NCBI GenBank assembly: GCA_036924285.1
Contig: JAYKYS010000038.1
Coordinates: 124,001-188,000 of the forward strand
Direction of reading: 5' to 3'
Length of the DNA stretch: 64,000 nucleotides
From: Asterella californica
Taxonomy: Eukaryota > Streptophyta > Marchantiopsida > Marchantiales > Aytoniaceae
Part shown: positions 35,300 to 47,045 of the stretch, piece after piece
How positions within the stretch are numbered: position 1 is the stretch's first letter
How the letters are laid out: every line of letters begins with the position of its first letter
The notes under the pieces: model-generated
Database searches by the model: none
Told to the model about the DNA's origin: nothing
The model's input: the letters and a program-made list of their open reading frames with translations, nothing else
Translations under genes and position numbers: made by a program

Positions 35300-38200
35300 T
35301 TAGAGGTTGTACTCGTCCGAGTTGAGTAATGCATGATCGAGACTCTCATTCAATCGACGATGTGTTGTTACACGTTTGTAGACGACGAAGAAAATACATG
35401 CGAGGAGTAATGAACCTGCGATTGTACCAACAGCAATACCGACCTTTGCGATCGCTGAGAGACCCGACTTCTTCGGTGGCTCGTCAGTACCAGTCGAGGA
35501 AGGACCAGTCGAGGAGTTGATTGGCTCACTAGTAGAGGATGACGAAGATGCAGTCGAAGAGGGGCTCGTGGAAGACGAGGATGGACCAATGGGTGCTGAG
35601 GATGACGAAGATGAAGAAGACGAAGAAGAATCACTTGAAGAGGAGGATGAGGAAGATGAGGATGAGGATGAAGACGATGACGAAGAGGAGGATGAAGCTG
35701 AAGAGGAGGATGATGAAGATGACGATGACGATGGTGCAGTCGAGGAAGATGATGAGGGAGGTGTCGGAATTCCACAACGTGCATTCAAAGATTTGATAAC
35801 GGCAGCTGAGAGGAGACTTGCTTGGTGTACGGTTAATGCGTCATAGTTCGCACATGGAATATCCATCCAAGTAGCATCGCTTGTACCAGTAATATCAGCA
35901 TCAGTCAAACCACTCATCGCTTGTGCATTCAAACTACTCGGTTGGATGGATTCAAATGCGACAGCAGGAATAAGGGCAACTTGTGGTGCTGTCAATGCAA
36001 GTAATGCCTCTGCAGACCATTGTGCCCATGATTCAGGTTGTGTCAACCATGAGAGTGAGGTAACATTCCATGATGAACCGAGTGATTCAACATGAAGCTT
36101 TCTCAAACCAGCCCACGAGTTTGATGGAAGTGAATTTGGTGTATTTGGATCAGCGAAGAGGAATGGCATCGCTGAAGGACCAGTGAGTGCAAGCTGAAGT
36201 TGTGATTGTGTCTTGATATCAGTCGTTGCATTCCATTGATTCGGTGTCTCACCATCCTGATCGATCTGTGCGAGGAATGCTGTCATGGTTGAAGTATTGA
36301 CGGAGTTCTGTTGTTGTAAATCCCACAGAGTGAAGAGTTGAAGACCGTATTGATCGTAGAGAGCAGCAAACTGATGGTAATTGAGACCTGTAATTGCATC
36401 ATATTGTAGCTCGGTGATGAGAGACGAATCGAAGGAGGTGATCGCTTCGACAGTCAGTTGAGAGACACATGACTGTGAAAATCCATGAGCAGCATTCTTG
36501 AGCAAGCTGGAAGCACAGCTGATCGTGATACCAGCACATGCGGCACCTGCGAGGTTTTTCGTCTGATCTTCTGATAGTGCTTGACACTGTGGACCAAGTT
36601 GAGCCATCTGAGCTTGTGAAAGGCCAGCAATACTATCGGCAGCAATTGACCCAACCTGTGAGGCATTGAAGACACCGATCGATCCAGCTAAAAGATCTGC
36701 GACACATGTCTCGCTGAGACCGGAGACTGCATCATCAGAGAGAGCGATGGAACAACCTGCCGTGATTCCAGTACATGTATCATACGGATCCTCTTGTCCG
36801 AACTGTGTCGTCTGAAGACCAGTAAATCCACCACACTGTGAAGCCAGCTTCGCTAACTGTGCTGATGTGACACCACCAACTGCCTCAGGTGTGAGTGCAC
36901 CAATCTGCTTTGTTGAGAAGGATGCAAAGATAGTTGGTGGAAGGACGGAGGTACAATAGTGGACGAAGCCGCGCATACCGCTGAGAGTGATATTCTGTGC
37001 ACATGAGACGGTGAAACCAGTGCTACAAGTATCGTACGGGCTGAGCGATCCGAGCTGTGTGATCTGATTTGCTGTCAATCCTTGACATACTTCACCATTA
37101 AGCTGTTGGAACTGTTGTCCTGAAAGAGCAGCAATCGCAGCAGGTGGAACAGCACCAAGCTGAGCTGAATCGATTAAGGACCAACCACCAGTCGTATCAA
37201 CGTTGGCAACACATCCAGCATCAAGACCAGAGAATGCACCAACAGTCATCGACATCCAACACGTAGAGTCGAAGCCGATACACATATCTGGTTGATTTGA
37301 GATAGTCTGCATCTGTGCTTGGCTGAATCCTCCACAATTATCACCCATCAATGACGTCACATTCGGTGAGACTGCCGTAAGTACAGCGAGTGAGAGTGCT
37401 GATACTTGTGGTGCACTGAACGCAGCGAACTGTGTCTCTGTAAGGAATGGTGCACACGTGACATTGAAACTACCGATAACGACAACTGGCATGGCGGTGA
37501 TACAAGCACTCGTGAATCCAGAGCATGCTGGTCCAACTTGTGCCAATAGTTGACCGGTCCAACCTGAACAGGCTGCTGCAGGGATCGATGAGAGATTGAA
37601 GGCAGTAGCAGCAGCAACAGTACTCGAGTTCAAGTGAGACAGTTCTGTCGCATTCAACGTCGACCATGACCAAGCTGTGACATTACCGGCTGAGCCTGAT
37701 GAGGATGAGGAGGAAGAGGAAAATGGCGCTGTTGACGATGATGAAGACGACGATGATGAGGATGATGCACTAGATGAGGAGGATGACGAGGACGGCGCAC
37801 TCGATGACGATGATGAGGATGATGGTGCAGTGGATGAGGACGAGGACGAGGATGATGAGGAGTGCGGCGCCGATGATGAACTCGATGATGACGAGGAAGG
37901 TGCCGAAGAGGACGATGATGATGACGACGACGAAGAAGATGAACTCGGTGCAGTCGATGAGGATGAAGAAGAACTACTACTCGACGACGAAGATGACGAG
38001 GACGATGGAGCTGTCGAGGAGGAGGAAGAAGAAGAGGAACTGCGCGCGCTCGATGAAGACGACGATGATGATCCACTCGATGAGGATGACGATGACGACG
38101 GTGCAGTCGATGACGAACTCGAGGAAGACGAAGATGGTGCAGTTGACGACGAGGAAGAAGACGAAGATGATGAATGCGGCGCAGAACTCGAGGAAGAACT

Positions 38201-41200
38201 AGACGATGAGGAACTACCACTCGATGAGGATCCAGTAGATGATGACGATGAAGAGCTGTGCGCAGTTGACGATGATGATGATGGCGCGCTCGACGATGAA
38301 GAGCTCGAAAAGGATGATGGCGCACTCGATGATGATGATGATGAGGAGGATGAAGATGGTGCAGTCGACGACGAACTAGAAGATGACGAAGAGGAAGAAG
38401 ATGGCGCACTCGAAGATGAAGAGGAAGAGGATGAGGGCGCAGAGCTTGATGAGGACGACGACGAGGAACTATGCGCAGTCGACGAGGATGAAGACGATGG
38501 GGCACTCGATGAAGAAGATGAAGACGCACTAGAAGACGAGGAGGATGATGAACTACTACTGCTTGACGACGATGATGGTGCCGTGGATGACGATGACGAA
38601 GATGGCGCACTAGACGAGGACGATGAACCGCTCGAAGATGATGATGGTGCACTCGACGATGAAGACGACGACGATGATGATGATGATGGTGCACTCGAAG
38701 ATGATGAGGATGACGATGAATGTGGTCCCGATGACGAACTGGAAGATGAACTACTGGATGATGATGGTGCCGATGACGAGGATGAAGAGCTCGAAGATGA
38801 AGATGGTAGTGCACTCGATGACGATGATGATGAAGAGGAGTGTGATGCAGAGCTGGATGATGATGAGCTACTTGACGACGAGGAAGAAGACGGTGCAGAT
38901 GATGAGGATGAAGATGATGGGCCGCTACTCGATGATGAAGAGCTCGAAGAAGATGACGAGGTCGGTGCACTCGAGGAAGATGATGACGATGATGATGAAG
39001 ATGATGACGATGACGATGATACTTCGCATCTCTCACGCAATTTCTCCAACGTTGGTACTGGCATACTGTTCTGCTGTTCACCATCCAAAGCGTCGAATGT
39101 CGAACAGACGAGATTATCAGCACATTCTTCAGAGATACCACTCAACTGATAGTGAAAGGGAAAGCAAGAAGGGTAAAAAGAGATGTGAGCAAGGAGCAAC
39201 ATCGATTGACATTGTTCTGTGCTCATCACTCCTCATCTGCACTCACCATCGATTCGGTAAACATCTCTGCTTGTAACGGTAGGAAGCCAGAACAAGCTTG
39301 TTGAATATTCGCGAACTGTTGAAAACTGATAGCAGCGACGGTGGTCGATGCTAATCCACCAATCTGCACAGCTGATAGAGATGAGAAAGTGATGGATGGA
39401 ATCTGTTGGATACACTGAGAGTGAATACCACTGATCGCAGTTGGTGTGACATCTTCGATGAGATCACCACTCCAACCAGAGCATGATGTAGGAGGAATCG
39501 ATGAGAGATCAGCTGCGGTGGCACTCTCGACTTCGGTTGGTGTCAATGCAGCAAGTTGCGGAGCAGTCAATGTTGACCAGTCGACAACAGGTGAAGGTCC
39601 ACTTGAGGACGATGAGGACGACGAAGGAAGTGGTCCACTCGATGACGAAGATGATGACGATGATGGACCAGTCGATGAGGAAGAACTCGATGATGATCGT
39701 GCTGAAGATGAAGATGACGAAGAACCACTACTCGATGAAGACGAAGACTGCGCTGAGGAAGACGAAGATGAAGATGATAATGATGATGAGGAGGAGGATG
39801 AAGACGGTGCACTCGACGAGGAGCTGGAAGACGAGCTCGAGGAGGATGCCGATGAAGACGACGACGAAGAAGCACTCGATGAGGAGGCTGCCGAGCTTGA
39901 AGACGATGATGACGGTGCACCCGAACTACTCGATGAGCTACTAGCCGGTGGTTGCCCACATCTTGTGATCATTTTATGGAGTAAGAAAGAAGGAATTGCA
40001 TTTTCTTGTTCATCATCCAATACACCAAATGAGCGACATGGTAATGCATCAGCACACAGCTCAGAGATGGTGGTGAGCTGAGGAAAAAAAGAAAAAAAAG
40101 AGTGAGAAAAGAGAAATATGTGTCTTCATTCTCATGACGTACAGCATCATCTCCTCTGCACACACACACTCACCATCGTTGGTGTAAATGCCTCAGCTTG
40201 TGATGCAGTGAATCCAGCACACGCTCCGAGAATATTGGAAAATTGTTCATATGTAATCGATGCAACACTCTGTGGTGTTAAACCACCAATCTGTGTTGCT
40301 GAGACATCTGAGAAAGCAATTGCTGGGATCTGTGCAATACATTGCCAGGTAAGACCGCTCATTGCGGATGGTGTAACATCCGCAATAAGATCACCACTCC
40401 AACCAGCGCATGATGCAGGTGGTATCGATAAGAGATCATCTGCAGTGGCACCCTCAATATCAGCAGGTGTTAATGCAGAGAGTTCCGCAGCAGTGATCGT
40501 CGACCATTCGACATCATCAGACGGTCCACTTGATGACGATGATGAAGAAGACGATGATGAGGATAGTACAGAAGATGAAGACGATGATGATGCAGTTGAT
40601 GATGAACTGCTGCTGCTTGATGAAGAACTCGATGGAGATGAGGATGAAGATGAGGAAGAAGGTGCACTCGAGGAGGATGAAGGTGAGGAACTACTACTTG
40701 ACGAGCTCGATGATGGTGCGGAAGATGAAGATGATGAGCTGCTACTCGATGAACTGCTAGCCGGTGGTTGCCCACATCTTGTGATCATTTTATGGAGTAA
40801 GAAGGAAGGAATTGCATTTTCTTGTTCACCATCCAATGCATCAAATGAGCGACATGGTAATGCTTCAGCACACAGCTCAGAGATGGTGGTGAGCTTTTGT
40901 AGAGAGAAGAAAAGAGGAAAAGAAAGAGGAGTGAGAAAAGAGAAATATTGTCTTCAATTATGTCGTAATGTCTCCTCATCTCCTGCATCTGACCATCGTT
41001 GGTGTAAATGCCTCAGCTTGTGATACTGTGAATCCGGCACATGCTCCTAGAATATTCGAAAATTGTTCATATGTAATCGAGGCAACACTCTGTGGTGTTA
41101 AGCCGCTGATCTGTGTTGCTGAGACATCTGAGAAAGCAATTGCTGGGATCTGTGCAATACATTGCCAGGTAAGACCACTCATTGCAGCTGGTGTGACATC

Positions 41201-41512
41201 CGCAATGAGATCACCACTCCAACCAGCGCATGATGCAGGTGGTATCGACAAGAGATCATCTGCGGTGGCACCCTCAACTTCGGCTGGTGTTAATGCAGAT
41301 AGTTGCGCAACAGTGATTGTTGACCATTCGACATCGTCATCGAATGAGAAGGAGGAGGATGCATCTGTAATTTCAGAGAGCAGTGGGTGAAGACGTGCGG
41401 CAGAGACAGTGCGCTGCGTCGATGCGCCAGCTGCTACAGAGTAAGTCAATGCAAGTAGCAGGCAGCAGCATGTTGCAACTGCGAGGAGGAGGGAGGAAGA
41501 GGAGCGCGGCAT
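35300..41512 (-). CDS. Polyserine/Cys-module surface protein B, type I membrane
   Basis: Four exons on the reverse strand: 40994-41512, 40174-40893, 39247-40077 and 35300-39145, with phase-0 introns of 100, 96 and 101 bases; about 1971 residues. The ATG at 41512 gives a signal peptide (LLLAVATCCCLLLALTYSVAAG). Exons 1-3 each end in nearly the same Cys module (SIPPASCAGWSGDLI, CIAQIPAIAFSDVSATQIGGL, ACAGFTxSQAEAFTPTM). Exons 2 and 3 start with the same SELCADALPC segment followed by a Ser tract. Exon 4 has about 440 residues of almost pure Ser broken by Ala-Pro/Thr-Ala-Pro (37690-39025), then many Cys modules, a second Ser tract (35500-35755), one transmembrane span (VGTIAGSLLLACIFFVVY) and a short tail with DEYNL. 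It is probably a long mucin-like stalked adhesin. The D/E-rich frame on the opposite strand is only the complement of the Ser codons. Confidence 0.88.
37690..39025 (-). repeat. About 440-residue polyserine coding tract
   Basis: Within exon 4 of polyserine gene B. Ser is encoded by a mixture of TCA, TCG, TCC, TCT, AGC and AGT, with irregular Ala-Pro, Thr-Ala-Pro, Gly-Pro and His breaks. The DNA is therefore not a simple satellite; the protein sequence seems to be what is maintained. Confidence 0.85.
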
Positions 41513-41821
41513 CCTGCTCTAAATGCGAGAACAGAAGGAGTGGAATGCGCAGCGAGGTGAAGATGAAGACAGCACTGACTGATCGTTGTCCTTATTCAAA
41601 AAAGTTGATGATCATTCTCGGCAGCAGCAAAGAAGCATGATAATGGCAGGATGATCTATTGAATATTTAAATGCAGCGAACGCGTAGGAGAGCGTACACT
41701 CACAGTACTGTCGCTGTCTGATGCATCAGATGTTGCGCTCTTGTCCAGCACTCGTCGCCTTCATCTCATGAAATGGCAACCTCACAACTTCATCCAGTTG
41801 ATTCATTCACTCTGCATCGAC
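41513..41821. promoter_or_regulatory. Divergent promoter region, gene B / haem peroxidase
   Basis: 309 bases between divergent starts. It includes a TATA-like TATTTAAA at about 41664-41671, some 150 bases before the peroxidase signal-peptide ATG. No other motif is supported. Confidence 0.3.
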
Positions 41822-44059
41822 ATGCGTTTGCATCTCCTTCTTATCTGCCTGCTGGCAATTGCATGCACCCTCGTCACAGCAGATGTCTCACTCGATGCTG
41901 CAGCCGCAATTCAGCCTGTACCAGATCTGTACATTCTGAATGCAAGTATTCCAATTTCGGACACGAACATAACTGCTGTACCGATTGACATTGTCGCGAA
42001 CTCAACAACAAGCAACAGCAACACGACTTCAAGTGTAGCAACCAATGCAACAACCACAACGAACAACACTGCACCTCTTCATCACACTTTCCATCAGGAT
42101 CCGAATGCTGCTTTGATTGCTGGCGAGATATTTGGACCACATCGCAATCAGTCCCTCCAGGCAATCGGCAACTCGTTCGAGGATCCACCAGCTGTCCCAG
42201 CAACACCAATAGGGAATGCGACAGAAATAAGTAGTGGTTCAGCAACTTCCTATCTGCCGCCGTCGTGGTACGATTGTCTCGATGTCGACACTCGTTCGCC
42301 TACAATTACAGGGAGGTGTAATAATTTAGTCGGAAATAGTGAGTACGGGACAGTCGGTTCCAACTTCCTTCGTTTAATGGCACCTGTATTCGGTGGTGAC
42401 GGAAGTGGTGCGACGATGATACACTCACCACTGAATCCGCGTCTCATGAGTAATATCATCTTCTCTCAAGATGAACGAGAAGTTGGTGATATCTTCGATG
42501 AGCGAGGACTTTCGAATTGGATTGTAGATTTCGGTCAATTCCTCAATCATGATCGTAACTTGAACAGCGGCAGTGGTGGATTTTATCACGATGTCGAATC
42601 AATTCCCATTCAACTCCCTCTTGGCGAACATAACTTCAGTCAAGCAATTCCCTTCCAACGTGCAGAGTATGCTGACGGTTCAGGAACATCTCGTCGTAAT
42701 CCACGTAAGTTCGTACAGATGGCTTCCACAGGATGGTTGGATGCTTCACCAGTGTACGGATCAAGTGAAATCATCTCGAAGTTACTTCGTGGCGAAATTG
42801 GTACACTGAAGTCACAGATGTTGAACGGTGGTGAGTTTCCATGGTTTCAGAAGGATCTGGATATGCCGGATGCAAGTGCACCGTCAAGTCCGGAGTTTTT
42901 GCTTGGACTTGGCGATTCCAGGTCAGCTGGAGCAACATGCGGAGTCTGAAGTGCATTATTGCTTTGGTATTGCGAGATGTCTATTTCATGTTCTCTTTCC
43001 TTCTCCTTCTTCTCTTTTTCTCACAGAGGTAACGAGCAACTTGGTCTGACCGTCATGCATGTTCTCTGGTTTCGTGAGCACAATCGCCAGGCTCGTGAAA
43101 TCGCCTCCACTTCTCCCTATCTCTCCTCTGATGAAATCTTCACACGTGCACGTCGTATGGTAATTGCGCTGCTACAGAAATGTAGTATGGAATATTTCGC
43201 TGCATTGGGTGTGGAGATCACAGAATATTCTGGGTATACAGGGAGAGATCCTTCCGCATATATTGAGTATGTTGCAGCAGCTTTGAGAGCAGGGCATTCA
43301 CAGATTTATGATCAACTTGAAAGAATGGATGCTGGTCATCAAGAATGTTGTGGCAACAATGTACCACTAATTGATGGCTTCTCTGCACCTCAATATCTTT
43401 GGGATTCACCAGAATCCTACGATGCATTCCTTCGTGGCTTTTCATACAGTCGTGCACAAGCTGTTGATGCCTACTGTGTCGATTCCGTACGTCAGCTACT
43501 CTTTGGTCCTGGCTCAGGTCTTGATCTCATCGCAATCGATATCGCGCGTCAATTCGATGTCGGTTTGCCAAGTTTCGGTAAAGTCAGATCAGCACTCGGT
43601 CTACCACCCATTGCGACACTGAAAGAATTGACATCAGATCGTCGTGTTCGTCAACGTTTACGCCGTGCATTTGCTACGATTGGTGTTACAGATGATGCAT
43701 CAATCTTATCCAAGTTAGATCTCCTCACCGGTTCGTTAGCTGAGCGTCATGTGCGCGGAACATCACTCGGTGCAACATTCTTACGTATCTTCTCACTTAC
43801 TTTGGATCAGACGAGAACGAGTGATAGATTCTGGTTTGAGAGAGTTGGATCGTTATCGAGTGATGCAAAGTTGGATGCAGCGACGCGTGCTATCGTATTC
43901 AACACGAAGTTTAGTGATATCGTCGCGAGGAACTCCAATATTCAGAGAGAGGAGTTGCAGGAGAATATCTTCTTTGCGAAAGGACCATTTCTAGGCGATG
44001 ATGCCCATGGTACGGTGACCAATGGTACAGGTACGAATGGTAGTGCAACGGTAGCGTGA
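41822..44059 (+). CDS. Secreted animal-type haem peroxidase
   Basis: Exons 41822-42921 and 43027-44059, with a 105-base phase-2 intron; 710 residues. I choose the ATG at 41822 because it begins a clean signal peptide (LHLLLICLLAIACTLVTA); the frame is open back to 41741. The Asn/Thr-rich N-terminus is a likely glycosylated propeptide. Peroxidase-cyclooxygenase motifs: FGQFLNHD (distal His and Ca-binding Asp), GDSRGNEQLGLT..WFREHNRQA (catalytic Arg and the haem-linking Glu position of the RxxE motif) and LRAGHSQI (proximal His). The intron falls inside the Arg codon (AG|A). It should oxidise halides or phenols with H2O2 outside the cell or in vesicles; the actual substrate is unknown. It shares a divergent promoter region with polyserine gene B. 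Confidence 0.93.
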
Positions 44060-44400
44060 ACTCGAAGACGGCACTGATCAAGGTCCAGATAATGTTTTCG
44101 GAGAGTTCAAATCGACTTCTCCTTCATACTCTTGTTTCCATCAATGCACCTTGTTCGTCACCCGTGAGATCAACTCAACACATTTTGTGAGCAAGGCTCG
44201 ATTTTGCGGACTTTGAATGCATGCGCGTAGAACGGTGGATTCTTTTGTGACAAAATCGCACGCGAAGTAACAAACATGAGAGGCTGCAGCAGAGAGAAAA
44301 CACCAGTTAGTAACAGGAGATCGGAAACAAACAAGCGAAGAAATATAAAAGGATAGTGCGAAGGGTGGTTCCTTGACCTATTGGCAGAAACAAAGGAACG
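44060..44400. other. Convergent intergenic region
   Basis: Between the 3' ends of the peroxidase (+) and the LRR gene (-). Part of it (about 44240-44395) recurs in inverted orientation at 25357-25520, beside the LRR fragment. It has no supported coding frame. Confidence 0.6.
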
Positions 44401-46692
44401 TTAGATGAATTTATGCAGTTTTTGGTACGATGCGAGAGGTGTCACTACGATATCACGCTGCAGTTTGAGTCTCCTCACGAAATCGGTGTAACGCGTATGT
44501 AATGGTGAGAGGACGATACCTCTAATTGTTGGTGATGGAAGAAGAATTTCACGCAACGACAATGGGAGTGCGAGATCCATCAGTGATGAGAGATGAGTGA
44601 ATGAGGTATTATTCTTAGTGGGTGTAATAACAACACCTAATGACAATACTCGAAGTTTAGGTGGCATCTGTTCGGCAAGTGGTGCGAGTGACTGTGAGAA
44701 TGACTCACCAAATCGTAATTCAGTTAATCCAACAGGTAATCGAAGTTGATATAAATGTTGATCAAATGGATCGTCAAAGCTAAGTGACTGTAATGTTGGT
44801 GGTAATATGAATTCACCTGGACAAGTGAATGAAGAATGATTCCAGCCGATCAACTCGAGTTTGACGAGTTGCGTATGAGTGAATGATGGTAATGGTGCAG
44901 ATGGGGCATGATAGATGAATTCCTTGAGTGTTGATGGTAGTTGAGCCAACGAGGTTAACACTTCTATTGTGCCATCTGCATGTATCTCAATTGATTCAAG
45001 TTGATCAGGTAGTTTCAATTGATTGAATGAATCTTTGGTACAGTAAGATCCATGGTGAAGGATGAGGCGACGCAAAGTTGGTGGTAGAATAAATTCCACA
45101 TCGACCATCGTTGTGGGATCCTTAACGGGGGCTTGAAAAAGCGACTCGAGTTTGACTTCATTCAGATGAGGTGGCCATTGATAATCTTTAGGTACATGAG
45201 GTAAATACTTACAAAGAGCAAATTCGATACGAGTAACGGTTGAAGGTAATGAAAAGGATGCGAGTGGTTGTTGTCGAGGTGGCGGATACACTGTGAATGA
45301 TGAGAGTTGTGTGTGATGCCAATCAAGCGGAAAGGTTGACCCTTGAAAGTTGAATTCAATGAGTGTCGTAGGAAGCACCATCGACTCGAGTGGCTGATCA
45401 TATTTAAACGGGAACTTGATTGAAGTGAGATAAGGAGGCAATCGAAGTGCAGAAAGATTTTGACTGAGAACCTCATTTATAAACTGTTCATCTGGACCAT
45501 CAGAGAAGGTGAGAGTGAGAAGCCATGATGGTAGTTCCCATTGTGAGATATCAAGATCATTCACATTCAGATTGAAGTCACACTCGAGATGAATCAATGA
45601 TTGAGGTAAATGCCATCCTACAAGTCGGTGTGGAATAAATGGTCGAATCAATTTGATCAAACCTGATGGATACTGAATCGTACTCAGTTGCTTCGATTCT
45701 TCTTCATTCAACAGTTCGTACATCCTCTTTGGCAATTCGAGTTCCGTCAATGTCGATGGAAAGATGATTTTGCTTACATCGATTTCACTAAAAAATTGTC
45801 TTTTACTGACATCATCTTGTGCTTCCTCATCAGAAACATGAAACCATCGCTTCAATTTGAGTTGCTTCAATTGTGGTGGCCAATATGATGAGGCTGCAAT
45901 TGGTGTCAACTGCCATGACCATAATGCACCGAGTGTAAGTGACTCGACATGGCGTAGTGTCGACATCGATACATGAGATGATAGTAGGATTGTGGATGAT
46001 ATTTCAAGTTGTCTGATGGTTGATGGTAAGAAATTGAAATGTGCCAATTCTGGTCTACCAACTCGTCCATCATCATCAGGTGTATTATAATAGGTATAAT
46101 ATTCCTCATTCACACTATCACATACCAATCCTTCATATTTCTCTGATGTTATCTCAGTCAAGATCGATAGTGTATTTATAGATCGTGCCAGACGAATGTG
46201 ATTGATCGATCCGATACGATACGAGAAGGACGAGGACGAGGAGGATGAGAAGGACGATGAGTTTGGATGTGAGTCAGCATTTTTATTGTGTTTGTCTGTG
46301 TCAGTGTTAATGTCAGTATCGACTCTCTGAAATGCAAGTGAGTAAGGTGGTGGTGGACACAGTGTAATTGCTTTCTCAATCAAATCGCCCTTGTCTTGCA
46401 TATGAGGAAGAGGTGTGAATGGCAACGACTGTGATATGGCAACAGTACCAAACACACTCGTATCATCAAAGAATGGTTGAGCAGTAAATTTCGCACTCAT
46501 CTCACAGAGACGAGCACAACCACCCGCACGATCAGTCATCACCTGATATGAGACTCCGCCTTTCATGCGATACTGTGAACCAAGCAGTTGAACTAGGAGA
46601 GTATGATTTGCATTACCGAGTGCAACTGCATCCCGATCTTGAAGGAAATCATTTGCGATCTTTTGAGTCAGTACGTGCGCGAGTGAATTCAT
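44401..46692 (-). CDS. Intact FNIP-like leucine-rich repeat protein
   Basis: Intronless 763-residue frame from ATG at 46692 to TAA at 44401. No signal peptide or membrane span is seen, so it is probably cytosolic. Residues 1-130 are a conserved N-terminal region of unknown fold (GGVSYQVMTDRAGGCARLCEMSAKF), followed by a Ser-rich linker. From about residue 210 there are many irregular repeats of about 22-25 residues with the pattern 'LPxxLxxLxFxxxFNQPLxxL' (e.g. LPPTLRRLILHHGSY, LPVGLTELRFGESFSQSL), typical of the FNIP/LRR repeats of amoebozoans. It is likely a protein-binding scaffold; the partner is unknown. It is divergent from carboxylesterase copy 2 (353-base spacer). A full-length dead copy lies at 11190-13434 and a fragment at 25003-25370. 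Confidence 0.85.
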   Translation of the reverse strand: MNSLAHVLTQKIANDFLQDRDAVALGNANHTLLVQLLGSQYRMKGGVSYQVMTDRAGGCARLCEMSAKFTAQPFFDDTSVFGTVAISQSLPFTPLPHMQDKGDLIEKAITLCPPPPYSLAFQRVDTDINTDTDKHNKNADSHPNSSSFSSSSSSSFSYRIGSINHIRLARSINTLSILTEITSEKYEGLVCDSVNEEYYTYYNTPDDDGRVGRPELAHFNFLPSTIRQLEISSTILLSSHVSMSTLRHVESLTLGALWSWQLTPIAASSYWPPQLKQLKLKRWFHVSDEEAQDDVSKRQFFSEIDVSKIIFPSTLTELELPKRMYELLNEEESKQLSTIQYPSGLIKLIRPFIPHRLVGWHLPQSLIHLECDFNLNVNDLDISQWELPSWLLTLTFSDGPDEQFINEVLSQNLSALRLPPYLTSIKFPFKYDQPLESMVLPTTLIEFNFQGSTFPLDWHHTQLSSFTVYPPPRQQPLASFSLPSTVTRIEFALCKYLPHVPKDYQWPPHLNEVKLESLFQAPVKDPTTMVDVEFILPPTLRRLILHHGSYCTKDSFNQLKLPDQLESIEIHADGTIEVLTSLAQLPSTLKEFIYHAPSAPLPSFTHTQLVKLELIGWNHSSFTCPGEFILPPTLQSLSFDDPFDQHLYQLRLPVGLTELRFGESFSQSLAPLAEQMPPKLRVLSLGVVITPTKNNTSFTHLSSLMDLALPLSLREILLPSPTIRGIVLSPLHTRYTDFVRRLKLQRDIVVTPLASYQKLHKFI

Positions 46693-47045
46693 GACGACAG
46701 ACCGAACGGTATCCCTCTAGTGGTGCCAAGGTACGAGATAGGCGAGGACAATACCAAGATTAAAAGTGACAGCGGAACCCCAAAGCCAAAAGAAAAGAGA
46801 CAGCAATTTCTCTGACGAGAGTAAAGTCACGTACAGCCATCGCTAACAGCTACATATTCACTTCATCACGAACTCGCATGTCTTAATCAAGATAATAATT
46901 ATATTGGCATCATTCCGAGCACATGAATGTACGCGCACGGCAGCAAAATCACTCATGTCGCGTTTCGACGGTGCCGCAGATATCACATTTCACGGTATTC
47001 TGGCTCGAGAGATCAACTCTACCAGCATCAGAGACAACAACCACC
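46693..47045. promoter_or_regulatory. Divergent intergenic region, LRR gene / esterase 2
   Basis: 353 bases between divergent starts; presumably both promoters. A/T-rich AATAATTATATTGG at about 46892-46905. The sequence is not clearly shared with the upstream region of esterase copy 1. Confidence 0.3.

Noticed and set aside
37677..39149. 490-codon Asp/Glu-rich open frame on the plus strand
   Set aside because: It is the complement of the polyserine codons of gene B (reverse strand). Similar D/E frames appear opposite every Ser tract (15496, 39446, 40118).
37690..40770. CRISPR-like or satellite array
   Set aside because: Regular-looking repeats are irregular Ser codons without constant repeat/spacer structure, and the DNA is eukaryotic.
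46923..47045. Earlier start of carboxylesterase 2 at 46923
   Set aside because: It would add a polar 41-residue leader before the signal peptide; the ATG at 47046 matches copy 1.
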